Part shown: one piece after another, positions 26,416-35,093 of the stretch | Position numbering within the stretch: the stretch's first letter is position 1 | Layout of the letters: each line of letters opens with the position of its first letter | Assembly: GCA_964250765.1 (NCBI GenBank) | Contig: CAXUHF010000003.1 | Span: forward strand, 45,259-109,258 | Source of the DNA: JBBQVS01 sp964250765 | Lineage (GTDB): Bacteria; Chloroflexota; Ktedonobacteria; Ktedonobacterales; Ktedonobacteraceae | Length of the DNA stretch: 64,000 bases | Direction: 5' to 3' | Position numbers and translations under genes: made by a program | The notes under the pieces: model-generated | The model's database searches: none | What the model was told of the DNA's origin: nothing | What the model saw: the letters and a program-made list of their open reading frames with translations, nothing else

Positions 26416-27004
26416 ATTGTGTCGTGTTGTCCAGACTCGGTTCTTTATAGGTAGAGGTGAAGTGACGATACTGACCACGATAGTAGCCGAGAGGTTCCGT
26501 CTCTTCTGAATGTGCTTCACGAAGAACAAAGGTGCTTTGTGACCGCTTTGCATCCTCCGCGAACTCTATGTTGCTCGGTGTGCCGATAGCTTCGACCTGC
26601 CCAAGAAAGATGATATGGTCTCCCCCCGGATATTCAGCTACCACATGAGCATCGACAAACGCGAGTGCTCCTGTGAGAATAGGGGCACCAGTAGCAGCAG
26701 TCTCATAGGCCGCATGACAAAAATTCTCATAGCGTTCTATTGAAGGAGTAGCGAAGCAGCGTGAGAGATATTCTTGTTCATTTGTTAGTATATTGACCGC
26801 GAAATTCTTGCTCTCGCGGATAAGTGGTAGTGTGTTACTATTTAAATCTACGCATACGAGTACTAATGGTGGATCGAGTGAAACAGAGCAGAATGCATTG
26901 ACTGTCAAGCCGCTAATAGTGCCTTTATTGTTAGTGGTAACAACCGTTACCCCTGTTGCGAATTGCCCCAAAACTTGCCGAAAGAAATCTTTTTCAATTG
27001 TCAT
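26396..27004 (-). CDS. Flavin reductase domain protein (FMN-binding split barrel)
   Basis: 202 aa. FRQVLGQFATGVTVVTTN at the start, GLTVNAFCSVSLDPPLVLVCVD, FAVNILTNEQEYLSRCFA and GDHIIFLGQVEAI are the signature segments of HpaC/NtaB-like flavin reductases, which reduce FMN or FAD with NAD(P)H and hand it to a partner monooxygenase. No monooxygenase is adjacent. The gene is upstream of and overlaps the UDG gene, implying one transcript. Divergent from the riboswitch-controlled transport genes. Confidence 0.87.
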   Translation of the reverse strand: MTIEKDFFRQVLGQFATGVTVVTTNNKGTISGLTVNAFCSVSLDPPLVLVCVDLNSNTLPLIRESKNFAVNILTNEQEYLSRCFATPSIERYENFCHAAYETAATGAPILTGALAFVDAHVVAEYPGGDHIIFLGQVEAIGTPSNIEFAEDAKRSQSTFVLREAHSEETEPLGYYRGQYRHFTSTYKEPSLDNTTQYEKVPD

Positions 27005-27157
27005 GCGAGTATGTATCCTTTATGATAAACCTATCTTGCTATGTAGTATCGTCTTCGCTATGCGTCTTGTCAACTGTTCATAAGGACAGTGGCATTGAGA
27101 AGCCGTTTGACATCAATCTCTATGCCCCCTATACTACAGAGCAGAATGATAGTGTTT

Positions 27158-27286
27158 TCATCGGGTGATCGAGGGAACGTACCTCGATAGAATAGGGAAG
27201 TCGGTGGAAATCCGCCACAGTCGCGCTACTGTAATTGACCGGCCATATTAGTGTTCGCGTCATAAGTCAGGAGACCTGCCCGATGA
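27158..27286 (+). ncRNA. Cobalamin riboswitch
   Basis: Closing stem P1 TCATCGGG (27158-27165) pairs with CCCGATGA (27279-27286); a hairpin ATCGAGG...CCTCGAT (27168-27188) follows. The conserved core is unmistakable: AATAGGGAAGTCGGTG, AAATCCGCCAC, CGCGCTACTGTAA and, at the 3' side, GTCAGGAGACCTGCC. Immediately downstream TTCCTT (27296-27301) can pair with AAGGAA (27309-27314), masking the GGAAGAGAG ribosome site of the permease gene at 27324, so control is probably translational. No T-rich terminator is seen. Confidence 0.93.
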
Positions 27287-27323
27287 GTAGTCGTATTCCT
27301 TCGCGTCAAAGGAAGAGAGACTC

Positions 27324-28388
27324 ATGCAAACAGAGAAACGGCGTTTTCTTTCAGTACAACTTATGATACTGCTTTTGAGCGGTACTCTTCTTGTAGTCAT
27401 GCTTGTTGCGGTCAGTTTTGGCTCAACTCCAATTCCTCTCAGTGTGATTGTGCAGGTAATACTCAATGGAACGCAGCTTTTCCACTTTACACGTTCCTGG
27501 GACTCCTCGGTAGAAGTGATTATCTGGCAGTTGCGACTTCCTATCGTTGTAGGAGCCGCACTTGTAGGCGCAGCACTTTCTGTGGCGGGCACACTTTTTC
27601 AGGGGATATTGCGTAATCCGCTTGCGGACCCATTTCTTATAGGCACGTCGTCAGGTGCTGCTTTGGGAGCTTCTATCGCATTTGTGTTGCCGTTTGACAC
27701 GTTCTATGGCGGCTCCTTCTTTTCACTCACGCCAATACTCGCTTTTGTTGGCGCGATTATGACCGTTTTGCTGGTCTACGCAATTGCACGTACTGATGGA
27801 CGTACTCCTGTGGTAACGCTATTGCTAGCAGGCGTGGTTGTGAATGCTGTATTAATCGCCTTTCAAACGCTGGTTCTGACGCTTGCGCCGCATTCTCAGT
27901 TCACGGTTCAGTCGTTGTTCAATTGGCTTTCAGGTGGGATAGAGGTTGTAAGTTGGCCTCCCGTAGTAATTATTGGCGGAATTACGCTTGTTGGCATACT
28001 CTTTTCACTAAGTCTTGCGAGCATTCTTGATGTATTTGCACTAGGTGAGGAGAGCGCGTCACATTTAGGATTGCGTGTCGAGTGGTATAAATTTAGTGTG
28101 GTGATTGTAGCTTCGCTGTTGACGGCGGCGGCCGTCTCCATTAGTGGCTTAATCGGCTTTGTTGGTCTTGTAACGCCACATGTGATGCGTCTGCTGCTGG
28201 GACCAAAGCATCGTTTTTTGATACCGACAACTGCTCTGAGTGGTGCTATTTTTCTCACATTAGCCGATCTGTTGGCGCGTGTCCTCATCCCTGGCACGAT
28301 ACTGCCTGTTGGCATCTTTACTGCGTTAGTCGGAGCACCGTTTTTCTTATTTTTGTTGCGACGTAGTAAGCGAGACTACACATGGTAA
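27324..28388 (+). CDS. btuC: Cobalamin ABC transporter permease (FecCD/BtuC family)
   Basis: 354 aa with about ten membrane segments. LRLPIVVGAALVGAALSVAGTLFQGILRNPLADPFLIGTSSGAALGAS is the hallmark of BtuC/FecCD permeases, and the ATPase-contact region AAAVSISGLIGFVGLVTPHVMRLLLGPKHR is also complete. Family members move vitamin B12 or Fe3+-siderophores; the cobalamin riboswitch directly upstream points to a corrinoid. The end overlaps the ATPase gene by 7 nt. No substrate-binding protein gene is adjacent. Confidence 0.9.
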   Translation: MQTEKRRFLSVQLMILLLSGTLLVVMLVAVSFGSTPIPLSVIVQVILNGTQLFHFTRSWDSSVEVIIWQLRLPIVVGAALVGAALSVAGTLFQGILRNPLADPFLIGTSSGAALGASIAFVLPFDTFYGGSFFSLTPILAFVGAIMTVLLVYAIARTDGRTPVVTLLLAGVVVNAVLIAFQTLVLTLAPHSQFTVQSLFNWLSGGIEVVSWPPVVIIGGITLVGILFSLSLASILDVFALGEESASHLGLRVEWYKFSVVIVASLLTAAAVSISGLIGFVGLVTPHVMRLLLGPKHRFLIPTTALSGAIFLTLADLLARVLIPGTILPVGIFTALVGAPFFLFLLRRSKRDYTW

Positions 28389-29761
28389 CGCCGCGAATGT
28401 TCTCTCAGGAAGAGCAGGATATGCCCTTACTTTTAGATGTACAGCACATCACCTTTGGCTATGGTGATAAACAACCACTTCTTTATGATGTATCCTTACA
28501 TGTGAGCAGAGGTGAGATGGTAGGGCTGCTTGGTCCAAATGGCTCCGGTAAAACAACATTGCTGCGCTTGATAAGTGGTTTATTTTCACCTCAGCAGGGC
28601 AAGGTGTTACTAGAGGGGCGAACATTGCAGCAGTGGGGACGCCGAGGAGCAGCGCAACGTATCGCGGTTGTGCCACAGGAGTTACACATTCCCTTTGCGT
28701 TTACAGTGGAGCATATGGTGAGCCTTGGACGCACACCATTTGTAAAACCATTTTTGGGTGAAAGAACAGCGCACGATCAAGCAGTTGTTGCAGATGCACT
28801 ACAAGTCACAGGTGTAGCACCCTTTGCTGATCGCATTTTCAATGAACTGAGTGGTGGTGAGCGTCAACGTGTGATGATTGCAATGGCTTTGGCTCAAGAG
28901 CCATCACTGTTACTGCTCGATGAACCGACCTCGCACCTCGACATTAAATATCAGATTGAAACACTCGAACTCGTACAACGTTTGAATGCAGAACGGAGTG
29001 TTACTGTTATCGCAGCAATGCATGATCTTAATCTAGCCTCGCGTTATTTTCCGCGTCTGCTGCTCTTTCAACGCGGTATTGTCGCCGATGCTGGTCCTGC
29101 GGAAGTGTTAGAGCCAGATTTGCTTAGTTGTGTGTATGGTGTCGATGTGCGTGTAGGTATTCTGCGGGGTGCAAAGTACTTGAGCGTTTTGCCTCCTGAT
29201 AATGCAGAAGAGCATATGTCAGAACAGCCACAACAAGCCGTGGTACATCTCATTGCAGGTGGTGGTTCAGGTGAGGTGATGATGCGTGCATTAGCCGATG
29301 AACATATTCCATTTAGCATTGGCCCACTCAATATTGGTGATAGTGACTATACATTAGCCCTGCGTCTTGCCGATCACGTGATTGTGGAACAGCCATACGC
29401 TCCTATATCGCAGACTTCGCTGGAACAGATGCGTAGCAGTCTTACACAGGTCTCTTTACTGATTATCTGTCCAACACCTGTTGGTCCTGGCAATGTTGCA
29501 CTCCTACAAGAGGCGGTCGCTGCAGCGAAACGTGGACTACCTGTAGTGTTGTTAACATCTCCTGACACAACAGTATGTGCTTCTGATACTGCGATAGAGA
29601 CGGATGATGGTGATCTACAACGCACAGGGATGGCAGCGCGCGATTATACTGGTGGCGAAGCTGTGAAGCTGATTGGCGAACTGTTACAACAAGGTGCTAT
29701 CGTTATCCGTTCCGTAAGTGATGCCGTAGAATCTATCAGAAATTATATTTCTGAGCCGTAA
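28382..29761 (+). CDS. btuD: Cobalamin ABC transporter ATPase with an extra C-terminal domain
   Basis: 459 aa from the overlapping ATG (a second candidate is ATG 28421 with AGGAAGAG upstream). The first 270 residues are an ABC ATPase: Walker A LLGPNGSGKTTLLRL, Q-loop VVPQELHIPF, signature NELSGGERQRVMIAMAL, Walker B LLLLDEPTSHLD and H-loop AAMHDLNLASRY. The remaining ~190 residues (VVHLIAGGGSGEVMMRALAD ... ETDDGDLQRTGMAARDYTGG) form a separate alpha/beta domain not needed for an ATPase, with a glycine-rich start. Such extensions occur on some B12-type ATPases; its role is unknown to me. Confidence 0.87.
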   Translation: MVTPRMFSQEEQDMPLLLDVQHITFGYGDKQPLLYDVSLHVSRGEMVGLLGPNGSGKTTLLRLISGLFSPQQGKVLLEGRTLQQWGRRGAAQRIAVVPQELHIPFAFTVEHMVSLGRTPFVKPFLGERTAHDQAVVADALQVTGVAPFADRIFNELSGGERQRVMIAMALAQEPSLLLLDEPTSHLDIKYQIETLELVQRLNAERSVTVIAAMHDLNLASRYFPRLLLFQRGIVADAGPAEVLEPDLLSCVYGVDVRVGILRGAKYLSVLPPDNAEEHMSEQPQQAVVHLIAGGGSGEVMMRALADEHIPFSIGPLNIGDSDYTLALRLADHVIVEQPYAPISQTSLEQMRSSLTQVSLLIICPTPVGPGNVALLQEAVAAAKRGLPVVLLTSPDTTVCASDTAIETDDGDLQRTGMAARDYTGGEAVKLIGELLQQGAIVIRSVSDAVESIRNYISEP

Positions 29762-29828
29762 AGAGGCTTTCAGGAATGAGACGGACGTGCTATAATCGGT
29801 AAAATTTGCTACACAAAAAAGGTGAATC

Positions 29829-30911
29829 ATGAAACCGTTGCTCAAGCACCCAACGATGGTGATACATCAAGAGGAACCTTTAAACGTAGGCGCACCACTT
29901 TCCGCACTACGCCAAGCCTATGTTACGCCGCAAGAATATTTTTTTGTACGTAACCACGGCACTATTCCGGTTGTAGATGTCGCCACTTATTGTCTTTCTA
30001 TAACAGGCATGGTTGAGCGAACTCTGGAGCTATCGTTAGATGCTTTGAAAGCAATGCCATCTACGACAGAGGTTGCTTTGCTGCAATGTGCTGGAATTCG
30101 ACGCACCGAGATGGCACAGGTAAAACCTATCCCTGGTGAACTCCCTTGGGGGGCTGAACCTCTTGGGAATGCAAAATGGCGTGGAGTGCCACTGTGTACC
30201 ATCCTTGATGAGGCAGGTGTGCGAGATGGAGCATATCATGTCGCGTTCAAGGGATTAGATGAGGTATGGCGGTTTGGAGAGCAGGTAGGCTTTGGCGGCT
30301 CTATTCCATTAGAGAAAGTCGGTGATGTGTTGCTGGCTTATGAAATGAATGGTGAAACCTTGCCTGCCGTTCATGGTTTTCCATTGCGTGTCATTGTGCC
30401 AGGGTATATCGGAGCGCGCAGTGTAAAATGGTTGAGCAACATAAATGTGCAAGAGTCGCCTTCAACAAACTACTTTCAGGCTCACGCGTACAAACTTTTT
30501 CCCCCACATATCAGTTCCCAGAACGTTGATTGGAATAATGGTGAAATGTTAGGGACGCTTCAACTTAACACTGTTATCTGTCAACCAACAGAGGGTGCCA
30601 TCTGTCGGACTGGACAAATCGTGGTACAAGGTTATGCTGTCAGCCAACATGAAGTTCCTATAGAGCGCATCGAACTTTCGTATGACAACGGCGCAAATTG
30701 GATAGGTGTTACGCTTCTTGAACAGCAGGCGTGGTCATGGTGCTTTTGGGAAATACAGCTTGAACTTCCGGTGGGTCCGCATCAATTAATTGTGCGAGCA
30801 TGGGATGTGTTACAACACACTCAACCAGAAGTGATTGAGCAGATATGGAACTTCAAAGGGTATATGAATAACGCGTGGCATCGTATACATATCGTGGTAC
30901 AAGACGAATGA
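29829..30911 (+). CDS. Sulfite-oxidase-like molybdopterin oxidoreductase
   Basis: 360 aa. The molybdopterin domain spans about 15-225: YFFVRNHGTIP, then the cofactor-ligating cysteine in ALLQCAGIRR (C87), GNAKWRGVPL, VAFKGLDE and LRVIVPGYIGARSVKWL. The C-terminal domain (about 235-355) is the Ig-like dimerisation fold, with VQGYAVSQHEVPIERIELSYDNGANW and LIVRAWDVLQHTQPE. No Tat signal is present, so it should be cytosolic, unlike SorA-type enzymes. The family oxidises sulfite or acts as a related reductase; physiological substrate uncertain. A MoaD-like gene follows 36 nt later. Confidence 0.87.
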   Translation: MKPLLKHPTMVIHQEEPLNVGAPLSALRQAYVTPQEYFFVRNHGTIPVVDVATYCLSITGMVERTLELSLDALKAMPSTTEVALLQCAGIRRTEMAQVKPIPGELPWGAEPLGNAKWRGVPLCTILDEAGVRDGAYHVAFKGLDEVWRFGEQVGFGGSIPLEKVGDVLLAYEMNGETLPAVHGFPLRVIVPGYIGARSVKWLSNINVQESPSTNYFQAHAYKLFPPHISSQNVDWNNGEMLGTLQLNTVICQPTEGAICRTGQIVVQGYAVSQHEVPIERIELSYDNGANWIGVTLLEQQAWSWCFWEIQLELPVGPHQLIVRAWDVLQHTQPEVIEQIWNFKGYMNNAWHRIHIVVQDE

Positions 30912-30947
30912 AGCATTTGAAGTGCGATATGAGGATGAATAAGAATT

Positions 30948-31241
30948 ATGAATATCGACGAAAAGGCATCTGTTACCTTGCGTCTCCCCTCGACTCTGAG
31001 TGCCTATAGTGGTGGGAAAAGTCAAATTGTTCTTCGTGCAAATACTGTAGCTGAACTTTTGGCGGCCTTGAAAGAGCAGCATCTTTCCGTATGGGAGCGA
31101 TTGTGCACGGATCAGGGCTATCTTCGTGAGCATGTCAAGATATTTGTGAGTAACGAAGTCATTAGTGGTCTGAATGGCATGGATACGCCTTTGAAATCTG
31201 GACAAGAGGTGATCGTCCTTCCCACAAGTAATCACTTCTAG
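30948..31241 (+). CDS. MoaD/ThiS-like ubiquitin-fold protein lacking the terminal Gly-Gly
   Basis: 97 aa. VTLRLPSTLSAYSGGKSQIVL, TVAELLAALKEQH, YLREHVKIFVSNEVISGLNGMDTPLKSGQEVIVLP follow the MoaD/ThiS beta-grasp pattern closely. Sulfur-carrier members end in Gly-Gly, which is adenylated and thiocarboxylated; this one ends ..LPTSNHF with no diglycine. It therefore either is not a sulfur carrier, or is processed or decayed. It sits directly after the molybdoenzyme, consistent with a link to molybdopterin metabolism. Confidence 0.75.
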   Translation: MNIDEKASVTLRLPSTLSAYSGGKSQIVLRANTVAELLAALKEQHLSVWERLCTDQGYLREHVKIFVSNEVISGLNGMDTPLKSGQEVIVLPTSNHF

Positions 31242-31326
31242 TTGAAATATTCTAGCTATAGGCTTGCATTTTTAATGCCATTCATGCATAATACCTCTAA
31301 GATTATTGTTGAGGAGGCTGGAGTTT

Positions 31327-32856
31327 ATGTTGGCAATGGCACGAAGCTGTGCAATTATTGGCTTGGACGGAGCATTGGTGGAGGTGGAGGTTGATATAGC
31401 AAATGGACTTGCGGCATTTGTAATTGTTGGACTGCCCGATACCGCCGTAAATGAGGCGAAAGAACGTGTGAAGGCTGCGATAAAAAATAGTGGCTGTCTT
31501 TTCCCCTACAAACACATTACTGTCAATCTCGCTCCTGCGGATTTGCGGAAAGAAGGTCCAGCATACGACCTTCCTATTGCAGCAGGAATACTCTTCGCGT
31601 CGGGTCAAATTAATCCGAGCGAAGAATTAACAAATGCTCTTTTCCTCGGCGAACTCTCACTTGATGGAGCATTGCGGCATACAAATGGTATTTTACCAAT
31701 GGTGGCACTTGCACGCGAAAAACATGTCAAGGCTGTGTTTGTACCTGCTGTCGATGCAATTGAGGCCACGCTTATAGAAGGTGTCACGGTCTACCCGGTT
31801 GAGGCGTTGGGGCAACTTGTGGCACATCTCAACGGCATCAAGCAGATAGAGCCATACATACGAGACCCATATATTTTAGACAATGCAAAAGAGGCGTTGT
31901 ATCTGCAAGACATGTCGTCAGTGCGTGGACAAGAGCATGTCAAACGTGCATTGGAGGTGGCTGCAAGCGGTGGACACAATATTTTGATGAGTGGCCCTCC
32001 TGGTTCAGGTAAAACGCTATTAGCACGCACCACACCTTCAATTCTACCACGTATGCTCATTCAAGAAGCATTGGATGTGACAAAGATTTATAGTGTGAGC
32101 GGTATGTTGCCCTCAGATGTGCCATTGATTCTACAACGCCCGTTTCGTTCACCTCACCATACCACGAGTCACGCAGGTTTAGTAGGAGGTGGACGTATTC
32201 CACGTCCTGGCGAGATTAGCTTAGCGCATCGTGGTGTGCTCTTCCTTGACGAACTACCAGAGTTCGGGCAGAATGTGTTAGAGGTGCTACGTCAGCCGCT
32301 CGAAGACAAAGTCGTGACGATTTCGCGTGCGCAAGGCACTATCACCTATCCCGCAAATTTTATGCTCATAGCGTCAATGAATCCTTGTCCTTGCGGCTAT
32401 TACGGCGACCCTGTACGCGAATGTACCTGCTCTGTGACAGCCATCACACGCTACCAGAAGCGGATCAGCGGTCCTTTGCTTGACCGTATCGATATTCACG
32501 TCGAGGTGCCACGCGTCGATTATGAAAAGCTCGCTGACAAACGCAAAGTGGAAGACTCAGCGACCATTCGCGCGCGAGTGCAGGCGGCACGAGAACGCCA
32601 ATTGCTTCGTTTCACAGGAACGAAGTTGACCTGTAATGCCGAGATGGGACCTGCAGAGGTACGCGACTTTTGTCAGGTGGATTCCTCAGCCGAAAAACTG
32701 CTGAAGGCAGCAATGCAACAATTGCATCTGTCGGCACGAGCGTTTCATCGTGTACTTAAGTTAGCGAGAAGTATTGCCGATTTAGCCGAGAGCGAGACGA
32801 TAGCGGCCAACCACATTGCTGAAGCGATCCAGTACAGGCCGAGAATGGGAATGTAA
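31327..32856 (+). CDS. comM: ComM/YifB-family Mg-chelatase-like AAA ATPase
   Basis: About 509 aa. The N-terminal Lon-protease-like domain has FVIVGLPDTAVNEAKERVKAAIKNSG and ITVNLAPADLRKEGPAYDLPIA; the central AAA+ module has Walker A MSGPPGSGKTLLART, HHTTSHAGLVGGG, Walker B GVLFLDELPEF and LIASMNPCPCGYYGDP with the clustered cysteines; the C-terminus is SIADLAESETIAANHIAEAIQYRP. In naturally transformable bacteria ComM is a branch-migration helicase that helps integrate incoming DNA. Start ATG 31327 is chosen for its GAGGAGG site nine bases upstream. Full length and intact. A degraded copy of its last 23 codons occurs at 44059. Confidence 0.92.
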   Translation: MLAMARSCAIIGLDGALVEVEVDIANGLAAFVIVGLPDTAVNEAKERVKAAIKNSGCLFPYKHITVNLAPADLRKEGPAYDLPIAAGILFASGQINPSEELTNALFLGELSLDGALRHTNGILPMVALAREKHVKAVFVPAVDAIEATLIEGVTVYPVEALGQLVAHLNGIKQIEPYIRDPYILDNAKEALYLQDMSSVRGQEHVKRALEVAASGGHNILMSGPPGSGKTLLARTTPSILPRMLIQEALDVTKIYSVSGMLPSDVPLILQRPFRSPHHTTSHAGLVGGGRIPRPGEISLAHRGVLFLDELPEFGQNVLEVLRQPLEDKVVTISRAQGTITYPANFMLIASMNPCPCGYYGDPVRECTCSVTAITRYQKRISGPLLDRIDIHVEVPRVDYEKLADKRKVEDSATIRARVQAARERQLLRFTGTKLTCNAEMGPAEVRDFCQVDSSAEKLLKAAMQQLHLSARAFHRVLKLARSIADLAESETIAANHIAEAIQYRPRMGM

Positions 32857-32952
32857 GTTCACATCAAAATTATCCTGTCCAGGGGTTAGTGAAATATCAG
32901 TCTTTGTTCTAGTGAAATAAAGGTGATATCATGAGAGCAATAAGGAGAAAGT

Positions 32953-33936
32953 ATGCGAAATACGATCATATTGGAAGAGCACTTTTCGATACTAGAGACA
33001 GTGCAGGATTCTGCAACGTTTTGTCCATCCGAACTCTGGCCTGAACTTAAAGGGCGTCTCCTGAAAGCAACGGACCGTAGGCTTCGGGAGATGGACAAGC
33101 ATGGTGTAGAGATGATGGTCATGTCGCTCAACGCTCCTGCGATACAATCCATCCCTCAGCCAGCGAAGGCACTTGAGATTGCACGTCGTGCGAATGATAC
33201 GCTTGTAGAGGAGATTGCGGGTCATCCAGAACGCTTTCGGGCCTTTGCCGCCTTGCCAATGCAAGACCCGGAAATGGCGGCGGTCGAGTTGGAGCGTTGC
33301 GTACGAGATTTGGGATTTGTTGGTGCTCTCGTCAACGGGTTCAGCGAACGTGAGGGTGTTAATGGCCCGGTCTTCTACGATCTGCCGGAGTATCGGCCCT
33401 TCTGGAAGACTGTTGAGAGTCTTGGGCTGCCTTTCTATCTGCATCCTCGCAATCCTCTCGATCAGGATGCCAGTATCTACCAAGGGCACCCGTGGCTGAA
33501 GGGTCCGACGTGGGCTTTTGCTCAAGAGACTGCTGTGCATGCGCTACGCTTGATGGCTTCGGGACTCTTCGATGAATGCTCACAGCTGAACATCATTCTG
33601 GGACATTTGGGCGAGGGGTTGCCGTATTCCATGTGGCGTGTGGATCACCATAATGGCTGGATGAAGCTGCATCCATATCCCGCCAAGGAGAGCTTTAGAT
33701 ACTACTTCGAGCACAACTTCTTCCTGACAACCTCCGGCAACTTCAACACGCAGTCCCTTCTGGACGCACTGCTGGTCATTGGTACCAACCGCTTGCTGTT
33801 CTCCGTGGACTGGCCCTTTGAAGATGTTTCGGACGCAACAGAGTGGTTTGAAGGTGTTCGGCTTAGCCATGCAGACAAGCAAAAGATAGGTCGTGAAAAC
33901 GCCCTCGAACTGCTGAAGATTGTCCCTAATATGTAG
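32953..33936 (+). CDS. ACMSD/gamma-resorcylate decarboxylase-type amidohydrolase
   Basis: 327 aa. Metal ligands of the amidohydrolase-2 family are visible: E-x-H in ILEEHF near the N-terminus, HP in LPFYLHPRNPL, H in NIILGHLGEGLPY and D in LLFSVDWPFE. RLREMDKHGVEMMVMSLNAP and RFRAFAALPMQDPEMAAVELERCV are family-typical. Relatives remove a carboxyl group from aromatic acids such as 2,6-dihydroxybenzoate or 2-amino-3-carboxymuconate semialdehyde. Its third codon positions look more G/C-rich than those of neighbours. Followed 110 nt later by a paralogue. Confidence 0.83.
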   Translation: MRNTIILEEHFSILETVQDSATFCPSELWPELKGRLLKATDRRLREMDKHGVEMMVMSLNAPAIQSIPQPAKALEIARRANDTLVEEIAGHPERFRAFAALPMQDPEMAAVELERCVRDLGFVGALVNGFSEREGVNGPVFYDLPEYRPFWKTVESLGLPFYLHPRNPLDQDASIYQGHPWLKGPTWAFAQETAVHALRLMASGLFDECSQLNIILGHLGEGLPYSMWRVDHHNGWMKLHPYPAKESFRYYFEHNFFLTTSGNFNTQSLLDALLVIGTNRLLFSVDWPFEDVSDATEWFEGVRLSHADKQKIGRENALELLKIVPNM

Positions 33937-34046
33937 ATGTATTACCTTACTTCTTTCTCCACAACACAGAAACTTTTTCTCTGCTTTTTGAGTGGAATGA
34001 AGAGAGACGCATTTTACACACCACTTGTCGAAAGAGGAACACAAAT

Positions 34047-35015
34047 ATGAGAACCATCGCTATTGAGGAACATTTTTTGTCCCACGCCTTCCAAGGAAGA
34101 ATGAAGAATACCTTAGGAAACTTCGCCTCAGGAAGCGAAATCCAGACAAAGTTGAACGACCTTGGCTCAATTCGCTTACGAGATATGGATGCACACGGCA
34201 TTGATCTCCAAGTCATCTCGCAGGGTGCGTCAGGCACGACATCCCTCTCCGCTCAGGAAAGCGTCGGACTCGTGCGGGCTGCTAATGATCAATTAGCAGA
34301 AGCTATTACAGCCCATCCTGATCGTTTCGCGGGCTTTGCAACCTTGCCGATGGTCGATCCTATAGCCGCCGTCGCCGAACTGGAACGTGCTATTGCCTCT
34401 CTTGGCTTTCAAGGTGCCATCATAAATGGCACCACCAATGGCCTCTTTCTGGATGATCCTTCCTTCTTCCCCATCTTGGAGCGAGCCGCCTCCTTGAATG
34501 TTCCTGTCTATCTTCATCCCGCCGAGCCACCATCAGTTGTTCGTAATGCCTACTACTCAGGTTTCGATCCCACCGTCAACTTCTTTTTGGCGACCTCTAG
34601 CTGGGGCTGGCACTCTGAAACAGCGATTCACGCACTCCGCTTGATCCTTTCCGGCGTGTTTGATCGCCTGCCAAATTTGCAAATTATCATTGGGCACATG
34701 GGAGAAATGATTCCATTCATGCTTGATCGTATCAATAACACGCTCGCACCAGCCGCAAAGCATCTGCAACATCGCTTGCCTGACTACTTTTTGCGCAACT
34801 TCTTTTTTACAACTAGCGGCTTCTTTACGAATCCTCCTCTCTTGCTCACGTTACAAGTTATGGGTATTGATCGTATCATTTTTTCCGTCGATTATCCCTT
34901 TAGCACCAATGAACAGGGGCGTACATTTTTGGACAATGCCACTATCAGCCCAGCTGACAAAGAAAAAATCAGTCACCTGAATGCCGAACGTGTTTTGCAC
35001 CTTGCCGAACGTTGA
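34047..35015 (+). CDS. Second ACMSD-type amidohydrolase
   Basis: 322 aa paralogue of the preceding gene: IAIEEHFLS (E-x-H), RLRDMDAHGIDLQVISQGASG, RFAGFATLPMVDPIAAVAELERAI, VPVYLHPAEPP, LQIIIGHMGEMIPF and IIFSVDYPFSTNEQG keep all expected metal ligands. Probably a decarboxylase or hydrolase of an aromatic acid. The tandem pair may act on related substrates or form a mixed oligomer, but nothing in the sequence fixes this. A terminator shared with the convergent bdhA gene follows. Confidence 0.82.
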   Translation: MRTIAIEEHFLSHAFQGRMKNTLGNFASGSEIQTKLNDLGSIRLRDMDAHGIDLQVISQGASGTTSLSAQESVGLVRAANDQLAEAITAHPDRFAGFATLPMVDPIAAVAELERAIASLGFQGAIINGTTNGLFLDDPSFFPILERAASLNVPVYLHPAEPPSVVRNAYYSGFDPTVNFFLATSSWGWHSETAIHALRLILSGVFDRLPNLQIIIGHMGEMIPFMLDRINNTLAPAAKHLQHRLPDYFLRNFFFTTSGFFTNPPLLLTLQVMGIDRIIFSVDYPFSTNEQGRTFLDNATISPADKEKISHLNAERVLHLAER

Positions 35016-35066
35016 CCATGAAAATGGTTCGTCATCCTTGCAGTAATAAGATGATATGAAACATGT

Positions 35067-35093
35067 AAGCGACAGCGATGTCGCTTATTTTTT
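35067..35093. terminator. Intrinsic terminator between amidohydrolase and bdhA genes
   Basis: Stem AAGCGAC (35067-35073) / GTCGCTT (35080-35086) with a 6-nt loop and then ATTTTTTATTT, a good plus-strand intrinsic terminator. It abuts the stop codon of the convergent minus-strand gene. Confidence 0.72.

Noticed and set aside
31327..32856. comM interrupted by an island, as in Acinetobacter AbaR insertions
   Set aside because: The gene is full length with all AAA motifs and a normal stop; only a distant 3' relic exists.
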